Assembly (NCBI GenBank): GCA_947579665.1
Contig: OX388345.1
Span: 28,921,849 to 28,985,848 of the forward strand
Length of the DNA stretch: 64,000 nt
DNA from: Sympetrum striolatum
Lineage: Eukaryota > Arthropoda > Insecta > Odonata > Libellulidae
Direction: 5' to 3'
The position numbers were made by a program, and so were the translations under genes. The notes under the pieces are model-generated. The model did no database searches. It was not told the origin of the DNA and was given only the letters and a program-made list of their open reading frames with translations. Positions 22,028 through 33,574 of this stretch are shown one piece after another; positions within the stretch are counted from its first letter, which is position 1, and each line of letters starts with the position of its first letter.

Positions 22028-22507
22028 TCACGTCCCGATCACGCACACATTTTTCACTTCCCTTTCGCAATACGTTTTATTGCGATCGGAGGCATTTATT
22101 GGAATCGGAAATAATGAAATCCTTTCCCAGTTAAGCATTTTCGCGATGCAATGCGAAGTTCCAGAGAGTCGAATGCGGTTAATTAAAACGCTGTAGAAGT
22201 CTTTTGAGATGAAAGAGTACAGGTAGTTACTTATGTATGTGTTTCGTAAGTCAATAGCCGGTCCAACTTCGGAAGCCGTTTTCTTGCTCAGTTGGTTTTT
22301 CCTCTTCCTCAGGCAAACCGATTGCAAACTCCCGAAAGGGGGAGAGCGAAAGAGAGAGGCTGAGATGACTCGAGATTTAGACAGACGGCGAAGGGTTTGA
22401 TCTTTCTGATAAAGCGGTCCCGGGATCGATTCCAGAAAGTATGATGTTCGCTTAGAAAAGGTTAATAAGTCCAAGTTCTTTCTCCGGAAGTATGAGACAA
22501 AGTTCAT
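22028..22507 (-). other. 159-codon open frame, unassigned
   Basis: The second longest open frame in the window, starting MNFVSYFRRKNLDLLTFSKR. Basic and Ser/Leu-rich, with no domain, signal peptide or transmembrane segment that I recognise. Two + frames of 65-67 codons overlap it. It is flanked by AT-rich DNA with no splice-site arrangement that I could see. Probably a chance frame, but a decayed mobile-element ORF is possible. Confidence 0.2.
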
Positions 22508-24901
22508 TTAGTAAAATTGATGTGATTAAACATCAAATTAGTATAAATATTGGTGACTTGATGATGATGACATCTTAAGAAAAAACATTGGTCGTTTCGA
22601 CAACATTGTTTTAATCGTGTCTTTCCATATTCAGGTTTACCTTAAGAGAATTTTAGAGCAATAAATTATTCAAATTTTAACCAATGGAGACTTGTTTAAT
22701 AACAAAGATAAATACCCTAGCTATACGTAAGTCTGGGGTGTACCATCTCACTTTACAATAATTGTGATGGGCTAGATGTGTTTATGGTGCATATTGTTGC
22801 ATATATACTGTGTATATTATTCTTATATTCTGTGCACATCAGCCAAACTAGTAGGAGTTTTGGCACAAGCATTATTGTTGCTTTCAGAATCATTACTCTG
22901 AGTATCCTTCCAACATGTTAGATCGTGGACGAAAGCGATCTTTAAAAATCTTTTGTGTAAGCCTCTAGTGTTTTTTCTCAAGATGTAGGAAGGGGAAACC
23001 TAAGATGTGGGAAGTTAATTCTTTGTGCAATATGTGTCAAAACAGCACTAGGTTAGATCATAGGCATTTGGAAGGCAAAAAATGAAAAAGAATTTAAAAT
23101 AAAAATATGCCATTTTTTTATCGTCGCTAAATTAAACACGAAAACCAGCTATCAATCTTTAGCCCCGAAAAACATATCGCTAAAGAGGGTTTTTAAACAT
23201 AGTGGCTTTAAATTGGTCTTTTAATCATGACATCAGTTCAGATACTATGGAAAGAACGCATGTAATATCTTCATAGTCTTTCATCTACTAAAAGTTATGC
23301 TATTTCGTTTTTTGCTACTAGTATGTAATTGAGGATATACGTCATAGAAAGTTCTAGATGTTGCACGAGATGTCGTCGAAATAGGAAAAAATCGATAAAA
23401 GAATGAAACAGCCGCTAGGTATAACGATAAGATCACTACGTCGTCAGCTGCGGAGTAATGGTCTCTGATACTTTCAAAAACGGAGGAATAGATAATTGAA
23501 CTATAAAAGGAAAAAAAGTTGAATTTTCCTCTTATTTATCGGCCCCTGCACCTCATATATCTATATTAAAACCTTTAAACTATAAAAATAGAAAAGAAGG
23601 AGCAGAAAAAGGGATGGAAAAATTGTTTCAGCGGAAGAAAAAAGCATCGAAGTTGTGAAAACACTCCTTAAAAGGGGAAAGAGAAACACTGTAATGCCGA
23701 GAAATGTAGCATGAAAACAATTCGTAAAGAGTATCAATGAAAACAAATTTTTCAATGCATATATATTGAACGTTTCATGTTTATGATATCCATTCCAGAT
23801 GTTTTGCGTTAGTGAAAGAACCTTTAGAATATCATGTTTGTCGCGCCTATGAATAAATGCCTCGCTGGTGGTACATATATAAAGGTGATACATCGATGAT
23901 AGCCCAGCGTAACTCATTTCAGGGTATTATACCCCATTCGCTGAATTGAGTCAATAAATTGCCTCTTTGTAATATCTGAAATGGGATGCGGTAAACAGGC
24001 CTTTCCTAGTTTTTGGAATGCAAACACCTTTTACTCCGCTCTACTAAATGAATAATTATGGAGCATGAAATATATGATAAATGAATAATTACTGAATTTC
24101 TTTTGTGATGAATTATTCATTATGTACCGATTGTACATTTAAAAAATTACATTAGCATTCATACCTATTAATTTTTTTTAATTAAAATTTGTTTTCAAGA
24201 CAGTTTATGAATTTTACCAGGTGTCCTACAATTTTACTAACTCTGTGTTCTATATATGCTTCATTGCATTTGGTTACACATCTCACTTGACAGTGAGACT
24301 ACCTCCAAGAACAAAAACCCAAAGCCTAAATTTGTGTATTCCTAATCGTTATAATAAATATCGTAGTATATTTGAAGTTTGTGCCCACATTCTAAAATTT
24401 GTCACCTTGAGTACAGAGGCAAATTGGTTGAAGAACAGTTCTGACAGCGAACAAATGTGTCAGGGAACACTTGCCAGAAATACCTTTGTTTTCGGACACT
24501 GAAAACATATCCGAGCAACTAAAATCTCGTGAAATAAATACAAAGAGTATAAGCTTCCAGAGATCTATAAAAAATATGAAATAAATTTAATAGTTGTCAT
24601 TGATAATTTTGTAGTGGAAGAATTTCAGAACAGTTGTCTTAGAATAATGAAGGCTCTCTAAAGTGAAAATTCAATTAATCAGTTCCTACGATTGGATAGA
24701 AACAACAATTGACATTGGACATCATTTATACTAACCCAAAAACTGAAAATATGACATTGTTTAAAATGCAATACTAAAATATGTGTGCTATTTTTATTGT
24801 TTAAAAATAAACTTCGTACGAAATAATACAATTTGTATTTACTTTTTGGGTCTCCATAACGAAACAATCTAATTATCATGTTTGTCTGCGTCAAATCAAT
24901 G
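22508..24901. other. AT-rich non-coding stretch
   Basis: Frames of 93-118 codons (23561-23917 on -, 24221-24502 on +) lack any recognised motif. No repeat shared with the rest of the window was noticed. Confidence 0.4.
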
Positions 24902-25168
24902 TTTTCTCATACATCAGTTCAGGTAACCAATTTACGTTCTCAGAGGATGTAGACAATATTATGCTTCCATCCTGTTATAAATACCATTCTGATATAGAAA
25001 GAGAGATTGAAAAAATAGATGCTAGAACAAGAAACTTCAAGAGCTCGTTTTTACAGGAACAATACGCAAAATTAATCGATTAAAAAAATAGTTTCAAGAT
25101 GCATGCTTCCACTGCCACATGCTGAAAGGTGACTTGCAGGGTACATAACTATTTGTAGATACAGATTC
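24902..25168 (+). pseudogene. LINE ORF2 C-terminus plus 3' UTR, family F3
   Basis: In frame, the translation includes QFTFSEDVDNIMLPSCYKYH followed by DIEREIEKIDARTRNFKSSF, ending in TAA at 25081. It aligns residue for residue with the fragment at 63529-63771 (TFAEDTIGIVQPPCYLGRSD, then REIDTRTNCFKNSFFLQTI). This R-T/R-N-x-F/Y-K-x-S-F-F block is what I know from the extreme C-terminus of Jockey/CR1-like LINE ORF2. The 3' UTR CTGCCACATGCTGAAAGGTG, CTTGCAGGGTAC and a GTAGATACAGAT tail follows. The catalytic part is missing (5' truncation). Confidence 0.72.
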
Positions 25169-25224
25169 AAGATACGTATATGTAGTTTCGTTTTGAACGG
25201 CTTATTTTCTTCCTCTCGGGAGCA

Positions 25225-25503
25225 TACAGGGACATATTCTTCGAAACAAATCTTCCAAAGCAAATTCTTTAAACGATCAATTCTTCGAATGACAAATTCT
25301 TCGAAAATAGACCACTATAATGAATTTGATGTTATCCAAAACTATATTAAGGGAATTTATTAGAAATTGAAATCTTTCCACCCTCGACCCACTCCGAGAC
25401 AGTTCCTTTAATATAAATTTGTTTAACTTCAGATTCATTAGAGAGATATAATGTTGAAGAATTTATCATTCGAAGAATTCGTTTTTGAAGAATTTGCCTG
25501 TAA
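25225..25503. mobile_element. Foldback element with TTCGAA subrepeats in its arms
   Basis: The left arm (about 25225-25308) is built of repeated AAATTCTTCGAA-like units with 2-5 bp spacers. The right arm (25453-25503) has the complementary TTCGAAGAATT units, and its outer edge AATTTGCCTGTA mirrors the left TACAGGGACATATT. The centre (25309-25452) is unrelated AT-rich DNA. Tandem units within inverted arms resemble Foldback-type or similar MITEs. No clear target duplication. Confidence 0.6.
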
Positions 25504-26324
25504 CCGTCCACTCATCATCCCCTGTACGTTCACAATTTATATAGTCAATGCGTATAACATAGGAAACATATGTGACCCTCTCAGTTTGCAATAGTAAATT
25601 CTACCCGAAGCATAAGCACAAGCGGAGAATAGCGGAGGAAATAATCTGAAAGCCCTGAGTTTGCACGAAACTCCCTGAAACTGCGAGAGAAGATAAGCAC
25701 CAGACTACAACTACTCCTTTGTCTTCCTCCATCACCACGGGCAGTCTAAAAAGTCTCTCGGGAACACTCCCTCAGGCGCCATCTTCCACTTCAATTTATT
25801 TATTCCTCGACGCTGCCTCAATTGTAATCATCTTCAGTACAAAATGTGCAGTCGCCGCCGCCATTTCCTTCGTTTCCTGGTATTGTCTCCATAATCGTCC
25901 ACTTCCTTCCTTTCTCAAAGATTTTTATTCTAATATCACTTATTAAAAAGGAAAGTAAAAGCATTTCACTCATCCAAAGCGATGAGCCAACATATTACTT
26001 CATTTGAGTCGTAGAAAAGAAACTGAACAAAATATTGTTGTAAATGGGATGAATATCATTTCATCACGGGATGAATATCATCAAGTATTCAGGATCAAAT
26101 GAAAAGATAAACCTTTACTAACTTTCACTTGTTCCTCATGGAGATTTATCACGAAGTCACGGCCCGAGCAGTGGATTTTATCTAGCATTCATTTCTTAAT
26201 CAGGGAATAGTAGAATGGAACAATTTACCTGGAGAAGTTTTCGAATTTTTCTCACTTCCTCCAATGTGTTTAATAATAGAATTCCAAAGTTTGGTTTTGT
26301 GATTTTATTTTAATTATTAAGATA
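25504..26324. other. Non-coding, nothing recognised
   Basis: A 75-codon + frame at 25719-25946 is unassigned. ATGAATATCATC occurs twice within 25 bp near 26048-26080. Confidence 0.35.
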
Positions 26325-26600
26325 TTGTTGTGCAATTCGAAATATTGTAATATTGTTGTAAATTTTGTAATTTTATGACTTTATACGTAAGACGTACTTC
26401 CTTCGGGAGGTTTCGGTGGGGTCTCTTCCTTACTAGAGTGAATATAAGGCAGGGTATTTTATATATACTCAACAGGAATCCTTGGAACTTATTTGTAGTC
26501 TTTAAGAACAAACAAATAAAAGTATAAAAACAATGAGAATACATCCTGTTAAATTTTGTAAAATCATATCTAATGCTTCTAACTCTCATATCCATAGTCT
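26325..26600 (-). mobile_element. Probable LINE 3' end, family F5
   Basis: On the - strand a block GGAAGAGACCCCACCGAAAC then CTCCCGAAGGAAGTAC precedes TATAAAGTCATAAAATTAC and an AT-rich tail. The position of a GC-rich block before an ATAAAG word resembles F1/F2/F4. A 92-codon - frame covers it but its protein is unrecognised. Confidence 0.35.
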
Positions 26601-27323
26601 ACTTAATAACCCTTTACAATAAAATAAACCATGTCATATTTTACAAAACAATAACTAAACTGACTCTTACAGCATTATTGACAGTCTACTTAATAGCATT
26701 TATTTGCATTTAAGTAGAGGCTAAATTCAAATGTCGTATTCATAGATCTTTACAAGGCTACTAAGCATACTCGTATACGCCGCTTCCTCATCACAAACGC
26801 AACCCTTGGTAGCTACTAAATTAAACAAACAATAAATACTAATGCTCAATAAGAAAGCGAAAAATTAGAGTGAAAAAAGAAACCAAAGTATATATGGAAC
26901 ATGAAAGGAATTCCTTAAGGATAGTGAAAGGCTGTGGCAAACAGCTTAAGTCAGAGACGAAATCATTATTTATTCATTATTATTTATAGATACTGTATTT
27001 TGATTGCTTTCAGGTGTAAGTTACAACTAAATATATTTTCTAGCAACATTAACAGCACAAAATACCCTCCATAATCTCTGGAAAGCCTCTTTCTAATTAC
27101 ATTTGTCATAAAGGCTTGCTGATTAATAATTCGAAATCACATTATTGTCATAATGACTTGCTAAATTATAAGAATAAAAGAAAGTTGGTCCAATGGGAAA
27201 GAACGTGTGATGGAATGGACGAAGAAAGATTACCATCAGTAGTCCTAAACTGTAAATGCGCTGGAGCGAAAAGTTTTTAGAAAACCTAGAAAGAAATGTG
27301 TATCGTAATAGAGGAAAACTGGC
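26601..27323. other. Non-coding, nothing recognised
   Basis: Short direct repeats only: AGTCTACTTAATA near 26597 and 26688, and TTGTCATAA.G.CTTGCT near 27106 and 27146. Confidence 0.35.
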
Positions 27324-27752
27324 GTGGAGAGAAGAGATATCAATTCAATAGACTCGTCTCAGTTCCAAGTTTTAACATTCCTATTTTTCCTTTGCAGTTG
27401 CCAGTCTTCTTTCAAAACTTCGACGTACGCTCCCTCACTCCTTATCCATGCCGCGTCTCCCTCCTCAAGTTCCAACGTTGAGCGAAGAAGGTTGTTGCCA
27501 ACGTCGCCCTACATTTCTATCAGACTTGCATTATTGATGGACAGAAGATTTCGCGAACATTCGCGGAAAGCTTGTTTCCTCATCGCGAGATTGTTTACGC
27601 TTCCTTCGCACATCCAAAGCGTTGTTAAACTCAGCACATGCCCTTTTATAAGTAGCCGTTGTTGCGGGGCAAATGGATGCAACATTGAAAGGATACTCAA
27701 AACTCTTCAAAGGTTAGCGTCAGTTTTTCGTATTGTTCCCTTGAAATGTTGA
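27324..27752 (+). other. 142-codon open frame upstream of the receptor exon, unassigned
   Basis: Starts MERRDINSIDSSQFQVLTFL; a hydrophobic, Cys-containing run VLTFLFFLCSCQ near residues 16-27 gives a superficial signal-anchor look. No receptor N-terminal motif (such as the GGLFPVH expected in metabotropic glutamate receptors) is present. It ends about 540 bp before the exon and is not joined to it by an obvious donor. Probably a chance frame. Confidence 0.15.
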
Positions 27753-28270
27753 TGTTTGATTTACATAGAACTTAAGCCTCCTTGAACAACGAATTATTTT
27801 TCGTCTATCTTTGGATACAGAAGACAGAAAAATTTATTTTATTTAAACGAATTTTCTTTTGTCTCGATTTTGTTCATGGAAGTGAAAACTTGAAAACTCA
27901 CTAAGGGAAATCATATTTACCGTTTGAGGAATGAATGGTGTTGAAATATGGTCACTTCCTGTTGGATGCTATAAAAAGTTATTCGTTAGATTATTATGCA
28001 GCATACACGTTTACGTATTCCTCTCACAGTATTCTGGTTCAGTGAAGAAAGGAAATAAATTACCTCAATCCTCATCTCACCCTACATCTGACCCTCTTCA
28101 GAGATTTTCGGCAGCTAACGGATGAGGGAATGAGAATTAAGCTGCAATCATAGGTGTATGTAACATATAGGAAAATAAACGAGTATCAAATAAAATAAAT
28201 AACGTGATCGCTGAAGCAGATACTGTAGAATTAATTATGCTTTCTTCCCTCGTTAAGATTTGATTTGTAT
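27753..28270 (+). other. Upstream intron flank of the receptor exon
   Basis: AT-rich intronic DNA; no mobile element or second exon recognised. The polypyrimidine tract begins just after it. Confidence 0.5.
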
Positions 28271-28291
28271 TAACATTCCATCCCTTTCCAG
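28271..28291 (+). promoter_or_regulatory. 3' splice site (acceptor)
   Basis: Pyrimidine-rich TCCATCCCTTTCCAG ending in AG at 28290-28291, immediately before the receptor reading frame. The exon opens with the last two bases of a split codon (GG), so the intron is in phase 1. Confidence 0.85.
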
Positions 28292-28437
28292 GGTCCATCG
28301 GCAACATCGATGGAGCAGCAGACTGCAACCGCTCCTCGTCGTCGGTGAGGAAGGTCATCTCTGGCGTCGTGGGCGCCGCGTCCAGCGTCACCTCCATCCA
28401 AGTGGCCAACTTATTGCGACTCTTCAAAATCCCACAG
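28292..28437 (+). CDS. mGluR: Internal exon of a metabotropic glutamate receptor-family GPCR (mangetout-like)
   Basis: One 146-bp exon: two bases completing a split codon, then 48 codons ending in CAG, so it finishes in phase 0. The translation opens SIGNIDGAADCNRSSSSVRK and closes SIQVANLLRLFKIPQ; the latter is a hallmark of class C metabotropic glutamate receptors, in lobe 1 of the extracellular Venus flytrap domain. Exon Ser30-Ser31 (in GAASS) align with mGluR1 Ser164-Ser165, the latter contacting the ligand's alpha-carboxylate. Cys11 is placed like the cysteine of the inter-subunit disulfide (mGluR1 Cys140); NRS at 12-14 is a glycosylation sequon. From memory, AASSVTSIQVANLLRLFKIP fits the insect mangetout/DmXR branch better than canonical Drosophila mGluR, but one exon cannot settle this. 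The next exon should begin near a VSFFSTSPELS-like segment; neither it nor the preceding GGLFPVH exon was found. Confidence 0.9.
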
Positions 28438-28443
28438 GTGAGT
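28438..28443 (+). promoter_or_regulatory. 5' splice site (donor)
   Basis: CAG followed by GTGAGT, a consensus donor, at the end of the receptor exon. Confidence 0.9.
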
Positions 28444-29547
28444 CCTCCACTTTAACACTTCTGCACGTACCCACAGGCCTCTTGCAATCTTACTAAACGA
28501 GGCACTGTTTCAACTGAATGAATTTTTCTTTTTACGCTGTAAATCCCCTTTAAGAAACATTTTCTTCAGTACAGTACTTCATCTTACATCCCTTTCATGG
28601 CTTCAGATATTTTCCAACGCATTCACTCGGTAATTTCTCTTCTCACTTTTGGTGAATCCATACTTGCGTAATTTTACTTTTTGAGTTGTTTCTCGTTCTT
28701 CGTCAGAACAACTTCACGTAGAACACCCGCATAACCATTAGGGATGCCAAATTATTATAGGAAATGTCGCAATATGTGCCCTTAAAAGTAACTAAAAATT
28801 TCTGATTCTATAACGATAAATTTAACTCTAAAGAGTTGTTCAGAAGAAGAATGTCGTGGATTAGTCAGAATAAGTAAAATAGCATTGGGTGAATTACACG
28901 GATAAAGTGTATATAAATACGAATTGCAAGTCTTAAATTAACTTAATATGATGCTCATTTGAAATATAAATAATACAAAAACATGTCAATTTGGGCAGAG
29001 GAGGATTTATTTAATAGAAATCCCGAAATTGATATTTACGATTCGCTTAAAGAGAAAATAAGCTAAAACTAGCTACAAAATCATTTAATCAGGAGTCACG
29101 TTAACAATATACTTTTCATCCTTTACATTCATCTTGTACTCTTTTTATAACTTATTTGCCTTCCGCAGTCGTTGATTATAACTGAACGAAAAAATTGTTT
29201 TTATGAAGTAATACAATCTACAGATTTGGTCAAATGACGGTCATATGATTTAAAAAATGCTTCGCTTCCAATTAAAATGGCATTATTTCCAACAAAATAA
29301 CAATCATCTACGTATTTCAGCAGTGATTTTACTATTTAATGCAAAGCACTGTCGTTAATAATTCTACTTATGCAATAGCAGTTTATATCAATCCTTGAAA
29401 TAATACAAGTAGTGACAGTTGGCTTAACTTCAATGTTAGACCATGATATAGTATCCTTCTTTACTAACCAAGAGAAATATAGTGACGAGTTCCTATATTT
29501 CCTATTACTTAGATTATTATTAAAAGAGAAAGAAAGTTGTACGTGAT
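28444..29547 (+). other. Downstream intron flank of the receptor exon
   Basis: AT-rich intron. I looked for the following receptor exon (ISYAST or VSFFSTS-like) and did not see it. No repeat recognised. Confidence 0.5.
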
Positions 29548-29830
29548 AGTAATAATAAATCGTCTTTATTCGGGCGAGATTGAGACTAAAGGTCTTTTAC
29601 ATCCAACCCATCGTTATAAATTATACAATAATTGAATTAACAATACAGTATGAGGAATAAATGAAAAGAATTGTGGAATTAAAAATCCTAAGAGAATCTT
29701 AACAAAAATGTATCCAGGGAAAATACCCACGATGAAGGGGGGTGTGAAAAATCTGCGAAAACCTACCATCAGTAATACCTAAAAGGTGAGAAAAAACACG
29801 ACAAAATATATAAATACACTATCAATCATT
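29548..29830 (-). mobile_element. LINE 3' end, family F1
   Basis: On the - strand: GTAGGTTTTCGCAGATTTTT, ACACCCCCCTTCATCGTGGG, TATTTTCCCTGGATACAT, TTAATTCCACAATTCTTTTC, ATGGGTTGGATG, AGACCTTTAGTCTCAATCTC, GCCCGAATAAAGACG, then a TTATTATTACTA tail. 5'-truncated; the adjacent SINE lies in the same orientation immediately upstream. Confidence 0.7.
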
Positions 29831-29864
29831 TAATACACGATGACAAAAAAATTTTTCTCTCGAA

Positions 29865-30120
29865 GTCATTTTCCCATATGTCATGGGGTCGGCTGATGAA
29901 TGATGGTTTGGGTGATTATGAGGATGAGATTGGTTTTGGCGATGAAGCGTCTTTTACGGCCGGATGCCCTTCCTGCCACCAACCCTGAACGGGAAACTCA
30001 GCCAAACACACATAACCATTCCCTGATCAGAAAAATCCCGATCAGCCGGGATTCGAACCCGGGGCCTCGGGGTTGGAGCGATAGCGCTTAACGCGCTAAC
30101 CACTCGCCAGTCAAGGCCGG
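29865..30120 (-). mobile_element. tRNA-derived SINE, well preserved
   Basis: On the - strand from 30120: CTGGCGAGTGGTTAGCGCG (A box), CCGGGTTCGAATCCCGG (B box inside a perfect T-stem-like dyad), then a body with GGTGGCAGGAAGGGCATCCG followed by GCCGTAAAA. The head resembles a tRNA closely but runs straight into the SINE body rather than a paired acceptor stem. I recall a similar GGCAGGAAGGGCATCCGG module from SINEs of other animals, without being able to check it. Confidence 0.8.
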
Positions 30121-31816
30121 TTGCGAAGACAAAAATTATGGGCTATAAAATGCAACTTTATGTTTCTAACCAGTATTTACTCTTCGATTTGTCAAATAAA
30201 TTCAGATCGCGTTAGAACATAAGAAGTACCCTCATTGCCAAAAAAAACATTCATCGGATGTAATGGTTAAGCCGTTTTTTATTGGACATCTCTAAAGCTG
30301 CAGCCAAAGCAACGAATAAAATTTCGGCTCCTCCCCTCTGCTGACCAACTTGCTCTCCTAGCTGAAGCGTTCTTGCTCACGATACATGTTTGGTGCAATT
30401 TTCTCTCTTCAGAAATTCCTTTGCGTTAGTCACTTGCCCCAAATTCGCGTTGATCCGGCCGATGCTTTCCATAGAAGGCTAAATCTTTTACATTCCGTCC
30501 TCTGCTTCAATTTATCCTTTGTAATTATCCTCCGCGTAGATCACATGCGATGAAAACTTCCTCACGTGGAAATTCGTTTTTCTATGGGAATCGCCATATT
30601 TACGATCCGATCACTTCATTGCCTATGCATCGCATCTGCTTCACTCAAAAAAGATCCTTTGATATCGAAACTAGATTTCATGGTCACATTCAGGCGAGTT
30701 CGACCTTGTTCTCAATGATGCAGTTATTGCTAAAATGGCCGTGCTGAAACAAAGAAAATGGCACTGCTTGGAAAAGGCTCGATTTAAATATAAATGCAAA
30801 TTGAAATTGAATTTTCAGATCTAAATCATAATTTAAATCCCTTAATTATGTAATAATCCATGATTAAGATGAAAAGAATAGGCGAAAAGTCTTAATAAAA
30901 TGGCTTATCAATAACAATTGGAGAAGTAGTAAGAAGAAGATTAGCTCTTCCTTCAATTTAATTGATTTAAATGATAATTTGCTTTCTCCTAATTTTTAGC
31001 AACAAAAGTTAATTTTAAAATTTCGTAAAATGAGACTCCCTGCTGGACTGCAAGAATTGAAACCGTGAGTACAAATAAAAGAGACTGCAGACAGAAAAAA
31101 CCATAAAAATGAATTTCCGTACAAACACATATGGCATTAAGCAAGTACTAATAATAAAAACAACAGCTATAATACAAAAAATCATGGTAGAATTTAGAAG
31201 GGACTTGTATGCTTACGGAAATATTCCTGAAAAGGCCCTTAGAAATCGCCTTCACTTCGTGGAACATTGCTGTTTCATTCAACGTGAAAGCACCCGGTAT
31301 GCCAATCTCCGCACAAACATGTGCTCTTTTAAGACCAGTAAGTCAATGGTGGAGACGTAACAGGGAATACGCTTAAACCTGGAATTACAGAATAATCGCT
31401 GAACATGCTCACAATGGAATCGATGGAAATTAATTTGAATGGAAACAGTGTTGACTGCGGTTTGCTCTCTGGGAAAATACCCCCGTTGAAGCATAAAGAT
31501 GATGAAATAGAGACTAAAGGAAGAGAGAGGGTTTGACGTGTGGGAAAGTGTCATGTCGGTTCAAAGTGTTTCGAAAGCTTTTGATCCTTCCCTTTTCATA
31601 TTTTCTGCGGTCCTCTTTAAATCTGCTCTTGACAAGCGCTTATCACTAAGTCCGACTCACGGTGGAGTCACCCAATGACCTTTAATGTTTCCATCGCCCA
31701 CTTATCTATCTCAATGGAATCAATTTTCTCTGCAAAGTCTTCTTTATGAACTTGCGTTTACTCATCGACTGGTATTAAATGCTCTTGGCAAAATAAATCT
31801 ACCCAGATCTTATGGA
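30121..31816. other. Non-coding, nothing recognised
   Basis: A CpG-richer part lies at about 30290-30740. Frames at 31109-31360 (+, 83 codons) and 31279-31554 (-, 91 codons) show no recognised motif. Confidence 0.35.
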
Positions 31817-32060
31817 AATAATAATGGGATGTCTTTATTTTGGCAAGATTGAGACTAAAATTATTTTCTTCCATCTAACCCTTCATCATAAATTGTATCA
31901 TTAAAATGTGCATAATGTGGATGTAAAATACCAAATAGGTTCTTATGGGGAAAATTATCCACTGCAAGAAAATACCTAAGAGGAAGGGAATTGAAAATTT
32001 ACTGATAGTAAATTATAAACTAAAAGTTTAGAAGAAACGTGACGAAATGAATGAATACAT
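31817..32060 (-). mobile_element. LINE 3' end, family F1, diverged
   Basis: On the - strand: CTATCAGTAAATTTTC, CCCTTCCTCTTAGG, ATTTTCTTGCAGTGGATA, CATCCACATTATGCAC, GGTTAGATGGAAGAAAAT, TTAGTCTCAATCTTGCC, AAAATAAAGACATCCCATTA. Further upstream on the - strand (32384-32566), a 60-codon frame ending KVSLMKKYKK may be residual ORF, but is not recognisable on its own. Confidence 0.6.
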
Positions 32061-33574
32061 TATCGATTATTAAATTAATGGGTGTGGTACATCAATATGA
32101 ATAGTCAAGTTGACATTTCAGTAAGAGTAGTCAATATTCATAGGGATACATAAAATAAACATGAAAAATTTAGACAAAATTCATAACTAGCTATACAGTG
32201 CAATTATACATAAATGTATACGTAAATACAGTTACGTTGAATACAATTACGATTAGTGGAAACACAAATGTTTAACTGAGCCTCTAGAATTATGATATCG
32301 TCACCTAGTAACTCATTTAGAATTTCAACCAAATTAAATTGTGTATTTCTATTGTATGTCGGATAACTAAGCTTCTAGCCAAGTTATTTTTTATATTTTT
32401 TCATCAAACTTACTTTTGTAAACCCAATTCTTACCCTTCTGTTATCGTTTAGACGTAAAGGAGCTAGCCTAAATGAAGACACAAGTTTTCTGTTAATTTT
32501 ACGAAGAAGCACGGATCTCACTAGAGAATTATTTGCTTGAGTGATTCCATAAATTAAACTATTCAACGCTGTGCCTTGCTTTCTACCGAGAAGAAATAGT
32601 TAGAAATGGTAAATTTGGAAAGATAAAGATGTGAGTTGTTCCTTTTGGAAAAACAAATCTGCACTAGCAGAATACAAAGTAGCGCGGAAAAGGGAAATAA
32701 ACTTAAGCAACTAGAAGAAGCTACGAGACGTCCTAAGCACCAAAAAACAATTAACTGGGGCTAATAAAAGTTGGGAACTAAAATAGGCCAAAAATATGGT
32801 TTTTCCAGGCAAGGTCCCGAGAAAATCACTTTTGTCTACTTGTCAACTGCACATAATTAATAAAAATTCTCCGTTTTCTTCTTTGGTAAACAAATTGGGT
32901 TATACATTTTCTTTAGCCCTTTGTTCCCTTCTTGAAGACTTAGAAATACGATTTCCTCGGAATTCTTCGACATTTTTGTGATCAGAAAATGGAAGAAAAT
33001 ATCCTCATTTGGGTGCTGTTCAACACTGCCAGTCGTCTTTTACCGCGTCTGCTTTTTCTCTCCCGTCATATTCCTTCTTTTTAAATTTAAAATCCTCCGT
33101 AAAATCATATCACTGTTTCCATGCATATACCTGTTCTTCTTTACCAAATAAAGGAGCCTATACTTCGACAAATTTCCTTCACCTGATATATGCAATGCAG
33201 CAGATGAATTTTATGATAAATAAATTATACGATGCATTCCTCATTGTTTATAAACAGAACCATTCTACAACAATGTTTCTCTCGTGGAAAAAATTTCAGA
33301 ATACTTGTGATTAATAAATACAAAATTGTGTGGTTTGTATATTATGCCATATCAGTGGCTGAAAATTAAGGCTTCAAAGTATTTGTTTCAAATTTCGTCA
33401 TAACTTCTGAAAGTGTTTAATTCTCTGCAACTAGTAAGAAAAATAAAATAATAATACTTATTTCCTCTTATAAATGGTAAAATATTTAAGCACATTATGC
33501 AACTTAAATATCTAAGAACAACAGTGACTTGTAGCAGAATTTATGTACAACTGATAGGGGGAACATACACAAGG
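32061..33574. other. Non-coding; possible LINE remnant at 32060-32570
   Basis: The first 500 bp share some words (GGTACATCAATATGAATAGT type) with the region upstream of the F1 copy at 55950-56030, suggesting a longer F1 copy. The rest has unassigned short frames (32796-32981 and 33009-33314, +). Confidence 0.35.

Noticed and set aside
27324..27752. 142-codon frame as the receptor's signal-peptide exon
   Set aside because: Its hydrophobic run is not N-terminal, expected N-lobe motifs are absent, and no donor links it in phase to the exon at 28292.
29865..30120. Possible genuine tRNA gene (perfect B box in a GC-rich dyad)
   Set aside because: No 7-bp acceptor stem closes the structure, and the sequence runs directly into a SINE body with GGCAGGAAGGGCATCCG.
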